Below are positions 25,576 through 34,651 of a stretch of DNA of 64,000 nucleotides, in pieces (positions within the stretch are counted from its first letter, which is position 1; each line of letters starts with the position of its first letter). The position numbers were made by a program, and so were the translations under genes. This DNA is from JAPPLB01 sp965218555 (GTDB lineage: Bacteria; Acidobacteriota; Terriglobia; Bryobacterales; UBA6623), in NCBI GenBank assembly GCA_965218555.1, contig OZ244625.1:4278001-4342000 (forward strand). The letters are read 5' to 3'. Below the pieces are notes generated by a model. That model worked only from the letters and a program-made list of their open reading frames with translations, was not told the DNA's origin and ran no database searches.

Positions 25576-27347
25576 ACAGGGTTGGTCGGGCGGTCCTGTC
25601 CGCCCTTTGTAGAGTGAGAATACTTCTCTTGGGTGACCGTGACCATTTATTACGCAACCGCGATGGCAACAACCCGGCAACACCTCCGGATCGCAAAATA
25701 GGGTTGACTGCCAGAACACACTTTCGACATAAGCGGCTGGTCCGCTATGCCTTCGCCGCCCTAGTCTGCTTGTGGTTCACGGCCCCGCCTCTGGACTCCA
25801 CGGAGGCCTCTCCATTCACTCTTGCGGAGGCCGTCGATGAGGTCCTCGAGAGTCGCACCGCCATCCGTTCCTTCTGGGGGATTCATATCGTCGACCTGGC
25901 GAGCAAACAAGTCCTGTACGAACGGAACTCCCGGAAGCTCTTCGTTCCTGCGTCGACCCAGAAGCTTCTTTCGACGGCCCTTGCTCTATCGCGGCTAGGC
26001 CCCGACCATCGCTACACCACGGCGCTGGTCAGTGAAGCGGAACTTGACGACGAAGGCGTGTTGCGAGGTGATTTGGTCCTGCTCGGTGGCGGCGACCCCA
26101 ATCTTTCCTCGCGCATTCTCCCTTACAATCCCCGCCAAAGCTTCCAACGGGATCTCCTGCTCCCCCTTTCCGAACTCGCGGACCAGGCGGTGCAATCGGG
26201 CCTGCGACGCATCGAAGGAGCTATCATCGGCGACGATGCGCGCTATGTCCGTCAGCCCCATGCCTCCGGTTGGACCGTCGACGACTCAAAATGGGGCTAC
26301 GGAGCTCCCATCAGCTCTCTCTCCTTCAATGACAACGTCGTTACGATGCGCGTCCTGCCGGGTCGAGCCGCCGGCCGGCGCGCGCGGGTGAAATTCGAAC
26401 CCGATGTGCCCTACTTCAACTTCTCGAACCGCACCCGCACGATGCCGACTCGGACCGTCGCCCGCAGGCTGGACCTCGACAGACAGCCCGGCTCAAAAAA
26501 TCTGATGCTCTGGGGTCAGATTTCCATCCGCTCCCGTGGCCGCAGCATCCAAGTGGCGGTCGACAACCCGGCGCTTTTCGCCGCCACTGCTATTCGTGAA
26601 CGCCTCGAAGCACTCGGCGTCGAGATTTCCGGCGAGACCCGCGCACGCCATCGACGGCCCCACGAAGTCCCCGATCTCAAAGGCGGAACACGGCGGGAGA
26701 GCATGCCGCCGACCGGACTCGCGATGATTCAGTCGATGCCGCTCGCCGCGAACCTCCCGATCATCAACAAGGTCAGCCAGAATCTTCACGCCGAGATGCT
26801 GCTGCGAGAGGTCGGCTATGTCCGCCGTGGCGTGGGCAGTTTCGAAGCAGGCCTCGAAGAGATGAAATCCTTCCTCCTGGAAGCAGGGATCAAGAGATGG
26901 CAGTTTCGCCTGCGCGATGCTTCCGGGCTCTCCCGCCAGAACCTGATCAGCCCCGAGGCCACGGTTCGGCTGCTCGTTCACATGGCGAACTCCACGCACG
27001 GCGAACTCTATCGCTCGACCCTCGCCGTCGCCGGCGAAGATGGAACCCTCGACTGGCGCTTCTCGCGCGGACCCGTGCGCGGAAAGATCCAGGCCAAGAC
27101 GGGCACTCTCAGCGGTGTGACCGCCCTTTCGGGCTACGCCCGTACGCAGGATGAACGCGACTTGGCCTTTGCTATCTACGTCAACAACTCCAGCGCCCCC
27201 AACTCCTACGTCAGGCGTCTCATCGACCGTGTGGCGGAAACCATTGTGACCACTCCGCCAATGACTCCCGTCGACGGTCCCGAGCAGACCCCAAGAACCA
27301 CGGAGGTGGGAAGTCACAAGCCATCTCCCGAACCCGCATCGCGTTAA
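25572..27347 (+). CDS. dacB: D-alanyl-D-alanine carboxypeptidase/endopeptidase (PBP4 family)
   Basis: A penicillin-binding protein of class C that trims or opens peptidoglycan cross-links. The frame starts in an ATGA overlap with hemB and gives 591 residues, but the signal-like segment (LVRYAFAALVCLWFT) begins near residue 56; a TTG at 25704 would give a normal signal peptide, so the start is uncertain. Catalytic motifs: SxxK at 128-131 (PASTQKLLS), the S-x-N region in ASGLSRQNLIS, and KTG in IQAKTGTLSGV. A large insertion between the first two motifs is as in PBP4. Confidence 0.92.
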   Translation: MNRVGRAVLSALCRVRILLLGDRDHLLRNRDGNNPATPPDRKIGLTARTHFRHKRLVRYAFAALVCLWFTAPPLDSTEASPFTLAEAVDEVLESRTAIRSFWGIHIVDLASKQVLYERNSRKLFVPASTQKLLSTALALSRLGPDHRYTTALVSEAELDDEGVLRGDLVLLGGGDPNLSSRILPYNPRQSFQRDLLLPLSELADQAVQSGLRRIEGAIIGDDARYVRQPHASGWTVDDSKWGYGAPISSLSFNDNVVTMRVLPGRAAGRRARVKFEPDVPYFNFSNRTRTMPTRTVARRLDLDRQPGSKNLMLWGQISIRSRGRSIQVAVDNPALFAATAIRERLEALGVEISGETRARHRRPHEVPDLKGGTRRESMPPTGLAMIQSMPLAANLPIINKVSQNLHAEMLLREVGYVRRGVGSFEAGLEEMKSFLLEAGIKRWQFRLRDASGLSRQNLISPEATVRLLVHMANSTHGELYRSTLAVAGEDGTLDWRFSRGPVRGKIQAKTGTLSGVTALSGYARTQDERDLAFAIYVNNSSAPNSYVRRLIDRVAETIVTTPPMTPVDGPEQTPRTTEVGSHKPSPEPASR

Positions 27348-27398
27348 GGAGGAGACGAAGCTTTCCCCGTCGAGGGAGACCCCAGCCGTCTCGGAGTG

Positions 27399-28169
27399 CT
27401 ACGGTTCGAGGAGTATACGGGCGTTTCCGTTGAAGATGGCATCTCGCTGAGCTTCGCTAAGGTCGGACTCTTTCACCTTCAGCAGTGCGGATTCGAAGTA
27501 GAACAACGGGTAATGCGAGCCAAACAGCACGCGGTCGCCGGGGATCTCCTCGATGAACTTGGCAATTCCTCCCACTCCCTCCAGCATGGCGAAGTCGAAA
27601 TAGACTTCACCGTGGTAGCTGAGTCGGCCGAGCAGTTTGCCGGCGGGCTTCCGCTTGCGGTTCTGAATCACGAGCCGCAAACCAGGGACATTGGGTAGAA
27701 GCCGGAGGATCGGGGCGGTATCGACTTCGCTGACACGCACCAGAGGGTGTTGTGTCCGCTCGTCCTCCATGTTGAGAGCAATCTGAACCACCATCTTCCG
27801 CTCGGCGGATCGCCGCATCAGGTCAATAAATTGCGGATCGTCAAGCGGATAGCCGTGGTAACCCGGGTGCAGACGGATACCGGGCATCTTGTGCTCTTCC
27901 TGACATCGCCGCAGGTCTTCTTTCCAGTCGGGAAGAGCTGGGTTCACGGTGCCGAACGGGATGAGCAAACCCTGCCCCAGCGTTCGGCACGATTCGGCGA
28001 GCCGTTCGTTGACGGCGGCGACATCCTCGTGCAAGACGCCGTCGAAGCTCCCTGCCCAGGCCTGCGACACGCCGTGCGAGCGCAGCTTCGCAATCAGTTC
28101 GGGAATTTCGTCGCCGGGCAGGCGGCGAAACGGCCAACGCGAGATATAAACGTTGGTGTCGATGATCAT
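27399..28169 (-). CDS. Amidohydrolase-fold protein lacking metal ligands (pair A, second gene)
   Basis: A 256-residue TIM-barrel protein of the amidohydrolase_2 superfamily, from ATG 28169, which forms an ATGA overlap with the upstream amidohydrolase. The usual HxH on strand 1 is NVY here (MIIDTNVYISRWPFRRLP). The usual His residues on strands 4-6 are replaced (VVQIALNME, LRLVIQNRK), and the terminal GSD is GSH (VLFGSHYPLF). With all expected ligands changed it probably does not hold the standard metal centre. It may be a pseudoenzyme partner of the upstream canonical gene or use a different chemistry. Confidence 0.85.
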   Translation of the reverse strand: MIIDTNVYISRWPFRRLPGDEIPELIAKLRSHGVSQAWAGSFDGVLHEDVAAVNERLAESCRTLGQGLLIPFGTVNPALPDWKEDLRRCQEEHKMPGIRLHPGYHGYPLDDPQFIDLMRRSAERKMVVQIALNMEDERTQHPLVRVSEVDTAPILRLLPNVPGLRLVIQNRKRKPAGKLLGRLSYHGEVYFDFAMLEGVGGIAKFIEEIPGDRVLFGSHYPLFYFESALLKVKESDLSEAQRDAIFNGNARILLEP

Positions 28170-28951
28170 GATTCGATCCCCTTGCGCTTGAGGATCGGCG
28201 CTAGCATGCATTTGAGGTTCTCGCCGAGGATAAGTTTCTTTGCTTCGTCGGAGATGTTCGCGCCTAGAACCTTGGCGAGTTGGGAGGCAAAGCTACGGCC
28301 GCCGGCGTCGCTTCCGTAGATGATGCGTTCCGGTCCTAGCTCACGGACAGCCGTTTCAACGAATCCGTTCGTGGGATCCGAGCCCGCTATGCCGATCGAA
28401 ACGTTCTTGTGAGCCCGGATCGCTCGGATGCCGTGTTCCCAGTCGCCACCGGTGTGGCCGCAGATGATCGGTATGTCGGGATGGCGCGCGGCTAGTTCGG
28501 CGAGATCGCTGGGTGTGCTCTCGCCGGGGCGGTTGCTCGTCACCTTGATCCAGGTGTGCTGGAAGATCACGGCATTTATCGCCGCGGCGCGCTCAACGAT
28601 CGGGTCGAGCTCGGGTGTATTGCACTTGCGGGCAATCCAAAGCTTGACTCCCACCATCGGGCCGTCCAGTACGCAGCGGTCGAACTCCTTGAGGCTGAAC
28701 TCGAGATGGTTGGGGTTCAGGTAGACGAATCCGAACGCACGGTGATGCCAGTGCTGCAGGGCTTCTAAAACCTGGTCGTTGATCGTCGTCAATTCCTCAG
28801 GTGTCGGGTCTTCAGGGTGAGGCGGGAAGCCGAGGTAGAGCATGAAGCGCTCGATTTCCATGCGATCGGCGAACCTGACGGCATTGGCCATCTTCTCGTG
28901 CGGCGTGCGGCCTTCGAAATTGGTGAAGTGAACGTGCAGGTCCCAGATCAT
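28166..28951 (-). CDS. Amidohydrolase_2-family metalloenzyme (pair A, first gene)
   Basis: A 261-residue TIM-barrel hydrolase or decarboxylase of the ACMSD/amidohydrolase_2 group. Expected metal ligands are all present: HVH in MIWDLHVHFTNFEG, His in VIFQHTWIK, His in IICGHTGGDWEHG, and Asp in IIYGSDAGGRS. The substrate is unknown. It is directly upstream of, and overlaps by 4 bases, a second barrel protein with none of these residues. No signal peptide, so it is cytoplasmic. Confidence 0.88.
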   Translation of the reverse strand: MIWDLHVHFTNFEGRTPHEKMANAVRFADRMEIERFMLYLGFPPHPEDPTPEELTTINDQVLEALQHWHHRAFGFVYLNPNHLEFSLKEFDRCVLDGPMVGVKLWIARKCNTPELDPIVERAAAINAVIFQHTWIKVTSNRPGESTPSDLAELAARHPDIPIICGHTGGDWEHGIRAIRAHKNVSIGIAGSDPTNGFVETAVRELGPERIIYGSDAGGRSFASQLAKVLGANISDEAKKLILGENLKCMLAPILKRKGIES

Positions 28952-29031
28952 CTCAGGGTTTGAGGGTAAGCTTTCACTGGCAGCAGCGCAACGGGAAGGG
29001 AAGTGCCGGCGGCGGGCGGAGATCGGTGGGG

Positions 29032-30723
29032 CTAGCGCTCCTCCACAAGGGGCGCGATGATGCGCGAAGCGTACTGTCGGCTGTGGTGAATAATGTTATC
29101 GGCGATGAGCATTTCCTCGGGCGGCTCGATCGTCATTGGCCCGCCGGTATTGGGGTTCGGCTCGTAGAAATTAGCGCCCGTGCTGCCGACAGTCACGCGG
29201 ATGCGATGGCCTTTGTTGAAGATCTGGCTGAGCGAGTGAATGTCGAAAGCGAGTTTGTACACCTTGTCCGGTTCCATCAATACTTCGCGATCGTAGCCGT
29301 CCCGGAAGCGTGCGCGCTGGACCTTGTCCATGATGAGAATCGACCGACCGTCCGGGTAGACGTCGCTGAGCCGGACGATGTAATCCGCATCTTTCACGTT
29401 CGCTGAAATGTAGAGTTCGACTTTGACCATGCCCGTCCATTCAACGGGCGCGGCGAGCGGCTCGGTCGTGAAGGTCTGCTGTTCGGGGTGTTGCTCGTAC
29501 TCGCGAGCATCACACGCACCGGGGAAGGCACGGGTCGGAATCGGCGCCGGGTTGTTGGGGTCACTGCGGTACGCGGTCTTACCTTCTGAGGAGACAGGCT
29601 CTTCAAGCACAAGCCCCCCCTCGCCCTGCTCGTTCGCCGGAGTCAAATAGTAAGGGGTTTCCTTGACAGCAATCGGCCAGTCATCGGCCGTCCGCCATTC
29701 ATTCCCGGGAGCATCGAGTTCGCCAACCGCGCCCATGACGTAGTAGCGGACAGCAGGCTCACGATCCACCCCGTTGGCGGCGCCCTTGAGATGATGGTTG
29801 AACCACTCGATCATATGGGCCTTTACGTCGAATGTCGACTTCTCGGGATACTGCAGTTCGCCCACTTCAGGATTCTGCTTGTTATAGCGGCCGTGCAGCC
29901 ACGGACCGAGCAATAGCTTCTGTGCACCGCGTGAGTTCGGCCCGCCGCGATGCTGCCGTCCGACGAAGCTGCCGATCGATCCGACGCTCATGTAGTCGTA
30001 CCAGCTTCCGATGGTGAATGCCGGGACGTTCATCTTGTCGAAGTGCTGCGTGCAGTCCTCTTGCTCCCAATACTCGTCGTAGGTGGGATGCTCAAAAGTT
30101 TCACGGAGCCATCCGTCGTTGTGCTCGGGGACACGGCAGATCCTGGCCATGACCTTGAACCGGTTCGGTTTGGTGGCTCCGCCGATCCGATAGCCCTCAT
30201 GAAACAAGCTGAGCCCGGTATCGACCATATACTGCGCAACGAGGTGCGGAGGTTGGGTGACCGCGAGAAAGTTCTGTGCGAAGCCGCCTTGCGACGCCCC
30301 GAACGTTCCGATCTTGCCGTTGGACCAGGGTTGCTGGGCAAGCCATTCGACACTGTCATAGCCATCCTGGAGCTCACCCCAGCCGAGCGAGCGGTAACCG
30401 TTCCAGACGCCTTCGGAGAGGTGTGCGCCCCGAAAGTTCTGGGCGCAGACTACGTAACCGTGCGAGGCCAGTTCGGCAAGGTTCCGGCGGGTGCGGTCGG
30501 CGCGGAGATCGGCATACCTCTGTTCATACAACACAGGCCAGGGGCCTTCCCCTTCAGGGAAGTAGAGATATGCGGAGAGGCGTACGCCATCGCGCATCGG
30601 GATCATGACGTGCTCCTCGGTGATAGAACCGAGATCAAGTGTGTCCGTCTCGGTTGGACTCGACGAGCAGGCTGCGAGGATAATCGCTAGAAGAACGGCG
30701 ACCAGGTTTCGCTGGGACATCAT
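29032..30723 (-). CDS. CocE/NonD-family hydrolase (X-Pro dipeptidyl-peptidase-like), lipoprotein
   Basis: About 563 residues from ATG 30723; a GTG at 30735 and ATG at 30720 are alternatives. A lipoprotein signal (LVAVLLAIILAACSSS) precedes an alpha/beta hydrolase domain with MRDGVRLSAYLYFP, an Asn-Phe-Arg-Gly oxyanion region (VVCAQNFRGAH) and the nucleophile elbow GTFGASQGGFAQ. A Asp/His pair is expected in the second half of the domain, and the C-terminal jelly-roll PepX_C domain runs from about residue 390 (VEWTGMVKVELYISANVKDA). The family cleaves esters, beta-lactams or Xaa-Pro peptides. Confidence 0.92.
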   Translation of the reverse strand: MMSQRNLVAVLLAIILAACSSSPTETDTLDLGSITEEHVMIPMRDGVRLSAYLYFPEGEGPWPVLYEQRYADLRADRTRRNLAELASHGYVVCAQNFRGAHLSEGVWNGYRSLGWGELQDGYDSVEWLAQQPWSNGKIGTFGASQGGFAQNFLAVTQPPHLVAQYMVDTGLSLFHEGYRIGGATKPNRFKVMARICRVPEHNDGWLRETFEHPTYDEYWEQEDCTQHFDKMNVPAFTIGSWYDYMSVGSIGSFVGRQHRGGPNSRGAQKLLLGPWLHGRYNKQNPEVGELQYPEKSTFDVKAHMIEWFNHHLKGAANGVDREPAVRYYVMGAVGELDAPGNEWRTADDWPIAVKETPYYLTPANEQGEGGLVLEEPVSSEGKTAYRSDPNNPAPIPTRAFPGACDAREYEQHPEQQTFTTEPLAAPVEWTGMVKVELYISANVKDADYIVRLSDVYPDGRSILIMDKVQRARFRDGYDREVLMEPDKVYKLAFDIHSLSQIFNKGHRIRVTVGSTGANFYEPNPNTGGPMTIEPPEEMLIADNIIHHSRQYASRIIAPLVEER

Positions 30724-30735
30724 GGTATTGGACAC

Positions 30736-31093
30736 ACCTCAGTCTAAGTCGGAGGCGATCTCGATGTACACCTCCTGCAGACTCGGCAGCCGCACCATGA
30801 AGCCCGGAGCGGGGCGGAATCACAGGCTGAGACCAACTGATTCCACTTGATGGACTGGGGTGAAGTGGCGCATCAGAGGCGAGGGCTTACGGCGCTCGGT
30901 CGTGCTCCAGCCGCCATCATGAGCAAACTAACAACGATGAGATAAAGCCGTTTCTTTCTTCGCATGCCTCGTAGGGGAGTATTGATATACCCCTGGAAAA
31001 CACCGCTCCCAGTATGCTGAACGCTGTAAGGCTCGACCTTTAAAGCTGACCGAATAGCTCGCGCTGAACGGCCTTTCTCCGAGGAATGGGGAG
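30736..31093. other. Intergenic region, no supported gene
   Basis: About 360 bases between the CocE-like hydrolase and the PG-binding lipoprotein, both leftward. Only short frames occur, with no recognisable product. The hydrolase promoter should lie at the left side. No clear terminator hairpin with T tract seen. Confidence 0.45.
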
Positions 31094-31582
31094 CTATCCA
31101 TCCCCTTTTTGCTGACTCCCTACCGGAGGCGGAATCTTCAACGCTTTGCGCGTGCGTGGCGTAGGCACGCCGGAAACATGGAGTTTGTTGGCCTTCTGAA
31201 ATTCACCCAGTGCGTTCGCCGTCGTGTCATCCAGCACGCCTGAAATCGGCCCGTCATAAAGTCCCTGGTCCTGTAGTGCCGTCTGGACGTTTTTTACGAC
31301 GGAAGGGTAATAGTTCTCGTAGGTTCCGCCGTCCAAACCCCGAATCATAATCCAACCTTTACCCTTGGAACCGGCCCATCGGATAGGGCCGGGGGTGCTT
31401 TGGGCCGGCGTGGCCGCCGGGTCCGGAGCAGGTTCCGGTGGCGGTTCTGGGGGCGCGGGCTCCGGCTCCACAGGCGCAGGCGGCGCGACTACCGGTTCGG
31501 CAACCGGTTCGGGGGCCTCCTGGCATCCTCCCAAGGTCAGAGACGCGAACGTTGCAAGTAGTGCCGCTGTTCGAATGTTCAT
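31094..31582 (-). CDS. Lipoprotein with proline/glutamate-rich linker and peptidoglycan-binding domain
   Basis: From ATG 31582, preceded by GGAGGT with 6-base spacing, the product is 162 residues. A lipoprotein signal (ALLATFASLTLGGC) leads into a long Pro/Glu/Ala linker (about residues 25-65), then a PG_binding_1 domain (VKNVQTALQDQGLYDGPISG and ALGEFQKANKLHVSG). The linker would span the periplasm so that the outer- or inner-membrane-anchored protein can touch peptidoglycan. Stands alone. Confidence 0.88.
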   Translation of the reverse strand: MNIRTAALLATFASLTLGGCQEAPEPVAEPVVAPPAPVEPEPAPPEPPPEPAPDPAATPAQSTPGPIRWAGSKGKGWIMIRGLDGGTYENYYPSVVKNVQTALQDQGLYDGPISGVLDDTTANALGEFQKANKLHVSGVPTPRTRKALKIPPPVGSQQKGDG

Positions 31583-31718
31583 AGATTTACCTCCATCGAA
31601 GCTCGGTGCTGCTAAGCCAACTCTCAAACAGACAACAGATCTCCTACTCCGCTTGTTTGAGCATTACTATTCTCCCACCCGCTCGCGGGCGCGTCCGACA
31701 ACGTCACGGACGATTTTA

Positions 31719-31847
31719 TTATTGCAATGTTTTCTTATCGGCTTTGGACATGTAACGCCGTGACAAGTTCCAGATCAACGCCGGGGTTCCGACAAGGAGC
31801 AGATTCGACACGAGAGAGGCGACGACCACCATAGGAAAACGACACAT
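31719..31847 (-). pseudogene. Possible C-terminal remnant of a small membrane protein
   Basis: A leftward frame ending at 31719 encodes a hydrophobic segment FPMVVVASLVSNLLLVGTPA and then LIWNLSRRYMSKADKK. The part LLLVG-x-P-x-LI recurs at the end of the frameshifted membrane gene at 52055-52485 (LLLVGVPVLI, also followed by a basic tail). Upstream in the same frame the sequence has no membrane character. It may be a truncated paralogue or a very short peptide gene; the evidence is thin. Confidence 0.35.
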
Positions 31848-32066
31848 CACTTGACCGATCCTTCCAGCTCCTCCGTGTGTGCCCAAGAGAAGGCGCTCGT
31901 CAGGAGGATCAAGGTTGTCCAAGAGTCGCTCATCCGTTCCGCGAGGTTCCTCAACTGCGGTTAGACCGGCTTGGGGAAGAGCAGTGCCCCGCCAAGGCGG
32001 TCGAAGCACGCCATAGGCCCGCCATTCCTTCGTTGCGCTTTCATGCGGCACACGGAGGATTTTAGG

Positions 32067-33974
32067 TCAGAGAATGACGCGTTCGTTGCCGTCGCGGCGG
32101 GTGAGCTTTTGCCGGTCAAGAAACTCCAGCAGCGGGATGGCGTATTTGCGACTGACCCCTGCCAGTTCCTTGAAGCGCGCAACGTCGATGCGCCCTGACC
32201 GTTCGCGTTCCTGGCGGAGAAGCTGCTCAAGACGATCGATGCCGCCCCGATGGAGCAGTATATCCTCGGAGACTTTCACCAAGATGTCCTCTCGCAAGAG
32301 CGCCTGCAGGATACGACGTGCGCGGGCAGCGTCGACCGGCAGGCTCGCCAAAACGTCCTTGACGGCAGGTACGGAGAGCCCGGCTGTTTCGAACTTGGCG
32401 ATGATGGTCGCGCGCGCCTTGCTTTCCTCATCGCCAAGCACGACAGTGTGGCTGGGGAGCCTGATGAACTCGTTCTCGATCACAATCTCACCTGCTGCAT
32501 CGAGCGATGTCAGCAGTGTGTCGAGGAAGTTCGCCGGCGCGCTCGCGAAACAACGGCTCCGGAGCTCCTCTTTGGATGTTCCCGGCTGAAGTGGTTCCTT
32601 TCGATGGAAGTGCTTAAGGAAGTCAGCCGTCTTTTTCGAAGCCGCCCGGTACGCTTCGGCGGACAGCAAGCGGGAAGGCCCCAACAGCCGAGCCACTCCG
32701 AGCTGGCACAGGTCCGCGGCAGCCTCTCCCACCTTGCTCTTGTTCCATCCCGATCGTCGAATCGTGTCTGATGTCTCCAATCCGTAAGGCTCATGCTGAA
32801 GCAGCACGGCCAACACCCGGCGTGGCTCGCCGGACCGCAGCTCAGTGAGTCGGCGGCAGTGCGCCGCCGCGTTTCGCTCCGGCCTTGGTTCTGTATCGAG
32901 AACGATGCCGCCACCGATCGTGATGACTGGAGAAAAGCGCCGCAGGATGAAGCGATCGCCGTAGAGTGTGAGGACGGGATTGTCAAGTCGGAGCCGCGCG
33001 AACGCTTTTCCCTCCGGAGGAAGCTTGCCAGAGCGGCCCAACAGCGCAACCCGGGCGACCGTTTCCGAGGTCCCGCTGTGGAAATGGACAGGCGCTCCGT
33101 GCTTGAGGGCGTCTGCTGACGCAAGCAGTTCGATCACGCAGTCCAGTTTGCTCGTATCTCGAAACGGCCCGACCGACGTCGCGACCATACCGCGTCGCAG
33201 CTCGCTCGCTTCAATACCTGCAAGGTTCAGCGCGGTTCGTTGTCCCGCCCCGATGCTGCGCACCGACTTGTTGTGGCCTTGGATGCCGCGAACACGGACA
33301 CGCCGGTCGAGGGGGTGAATCTTGAGTTCGCTGTCAGCTTGGATCGTTCCTGAGACAGGGGTACCCGTAATTACCGTGCCGAAACCCTGTTGGACAAACA
33401 CTCGGTCGAGCGGCATTCGAAAGTGCCCGCTGCCGTTTCGTCCCGGCGTTTCGCGGGCAGTCTGCGCCAAAGCATCGCGAAGCTCGTCGAGGCCCATGCC
33501 GGTCTTGGCGCTGACAGGGATGACGGATTTTCCCGCCAGGAATGAACCGGCAAAGAAGTCTTCCAGCTCCATCCGGGAGAGTTCCAGCGTGTCGGCATCG
33601 ACGAGGTCAGCTTTGGTGAGGGCGACGAGACCATGCCTCACATCGAGCAGGCGGCAAATATCGAAGTGCTCGCGCGTTTGGGGCATCGCCAGTTCGTCGG
33701 CGGCGATGACCATCAACACGAGGTCAATCCCGCTGGCCCCCGCCAGCATATTGCGCACAAACCGCTCGTGTCCGGGGACATCGACGAATCCCAGATTGAG
33801 TTCGTCCCCGTTCCGCTCATCCGCGACACGCAGATTCGCAAAGCCGATGTCGATGGTGATTCCGCGCCGCTTCTCTTCCGCGAGACGGTCGGTATCGGTG
33901 CCGGTGAGCGCACGGACGAGGGCCGTCTTGCCGTGATCGATATGGCCCGCGGTTCCGACGATGATGTTCTTCAT
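32067..33974 (-). CDS. selB: Selenocysteine-specific translation elongation factor SelB
   Basis: A 635-residue GTPase that delivers Sec-tRNA to UGA codons marked by a SECIS element. The start is ATG 33974, in an ATGA overlap with pcm; the frame extends upstream but the GTP-binding domain begins at once (MKNIIVGTAGHIDHGKTALV). Further G motifs: DVPGHERFVRNMLAG and ALTKADLVD. EF-Tu domain 2 and 3 follow, then the C-terminal winged-helix domains (about residues 360-635) that bind SECIS RNA, ending with ARFKELAGVSRKYAIPLLEF. No selA, selD or selC in the window. Last gene of the tam operon. Confidence 0.95.
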   Translation of the reverse strand: MKNIIVGTAGHIDHGKTALVRALTGTDTDRLAEEKRRGITIDIGFANLRVADERNGDELNLGFVDVPGHERFVRNMLAGASGIDLVLMVIAADELAMPQTREHFDICRLLDVRHGLVALTKADLVDADTLELSRMELEDFFAGSFLAGKSVIPVSAKTGMGLDELRDALAQTARETPGRNGSGHFRMPLDRVFVQQGFGTVITGTPVSGTIQADSELKIHPLDRRVRVRGIQGHNKSVRSIGAGQRTALNLAGIEASELRRGMVATSVGPFRDTSKLDCVIELLASADALKHGAPVHFHSGTSETVARVALLGRSGKLPPEGKAFARLRLDNPVLTLYGDRFILRRFSPVITIGGGIVLDTEPRPERNAAAHCRRLTELRSGEPRRVLAVLLQHEPYGLETSDTIRRSGWNKSKVGEAAADLCQLGVARLLGPSRLLSAEAYRAASKKTADFLKHFHRKEPLQPGTSKEELRSRCFASAPANFLDTLLTSLDAAGEIVIENEFIRLPSHTVVLGDEESKARATIIAKFETAGLSVPAVKDVLASLPVDAARARRILQALLREDILVKVSEDILLHRGGIDRLEQLLRQERERSGRIDVARFKELAGVSRKYAIPLLEFLDRQKLTRRDGNERVIL

Positions 33975-34651
33975 GGGCGAGGCGGTGAAGGGAAATCCCC
34001 TTCGTCCCTTCGTCCCTGGGGTCCGAGAAGAGGGACGAAGCGGCAACCGGTGATGCGCAGCGAACGAAGACCGACCGACGAACAGCGCACCAACGTCAAG
34101 TCCTGACTACTCTCCGGGCCAACGGGCATGACGAGACGGCCGCTTTTGGGTTCCATCTGTTCGAGCAGCCGGGCCGGCACCTCGGAGGCCGCCGCCGCTA
34201 CGGAGATCGCGTCGTAGGGAGCGTGAGCCGGGCAGCCCAGAGTGCCATCTCCGTGGACGATCGTGATCCGATCATCGTAGCCGGTTCGGCGTAAGTTCGT
34301 CCGCGCCAAGTCAGCGAGATCGGCCTCCCATTCGATCGCATAGACACGCTTGGCGAGCAAGGCGATGACCGCCGCGGCGTATCCCGAACCGGCTCCGACC
34401 TCGAGGACGGTGTCGGTTTGGGTCAGCGCCAGCGCCTCGGCCATGACCGCCACCATGTAGGGCTGCGAAACGCTTTGCCGGTGAGGAAGCGATACGGGCT
34501 CGTCTTCATAGGCGAACTTCCGCAGCGCGGGCGGAACAAACTCGTGCCGCGGGACCTGCCCCATCGCGGCCAGCACGCGCTCATCACGAATGCCTCTCGA
34601 GCGCAGTTGGCGGTCGACCATGCGCCGCCGCAACTGCTCCCACTGTGCCAA
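33971..34651 (-). CDS. pcm: Protein-L-isoaspartate O-methyltransferase
   Basis: A 226-residue SAM-dependent enzyme that repairs isoaspartyl residues in aged proteins. It begins at a TTG directly after the tamB stop (TGATTG); no in-frame ATG comes before the conserved MVDRQLRSRGIRDERVLAAM. The substrate motif RQSVSQPYMVAVM and SAM motif VLEVGAGSGYAAAV (residues 82-95) are intact. The C-terminal segment after about residue 205 is Gly/Arg/Pro-rich and variable. Its stop overlaps the selB start by ATGA. Confidence 0.95.
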   Translation of the reverse strand: MAQWEQLRRRMVDRQLRSRGIRDERVLAAMGQVPRHEFVPPALRKFAYEDEPVSLPHRQSVSQPYMVAVMAEALALTQTDTVLEVGAGSGYAAAVIALLAKRVYAIEWEADLADLARTNLRRTGYDDRITIVHGDGTLGCPAHAPYDAISVAAAASEVPARLLEQMEPKSGRLVMPVGPESSQDLTLVRCSSVGLRSLRITGCRFVPLLGPQGRRDEGDFPSPPRP

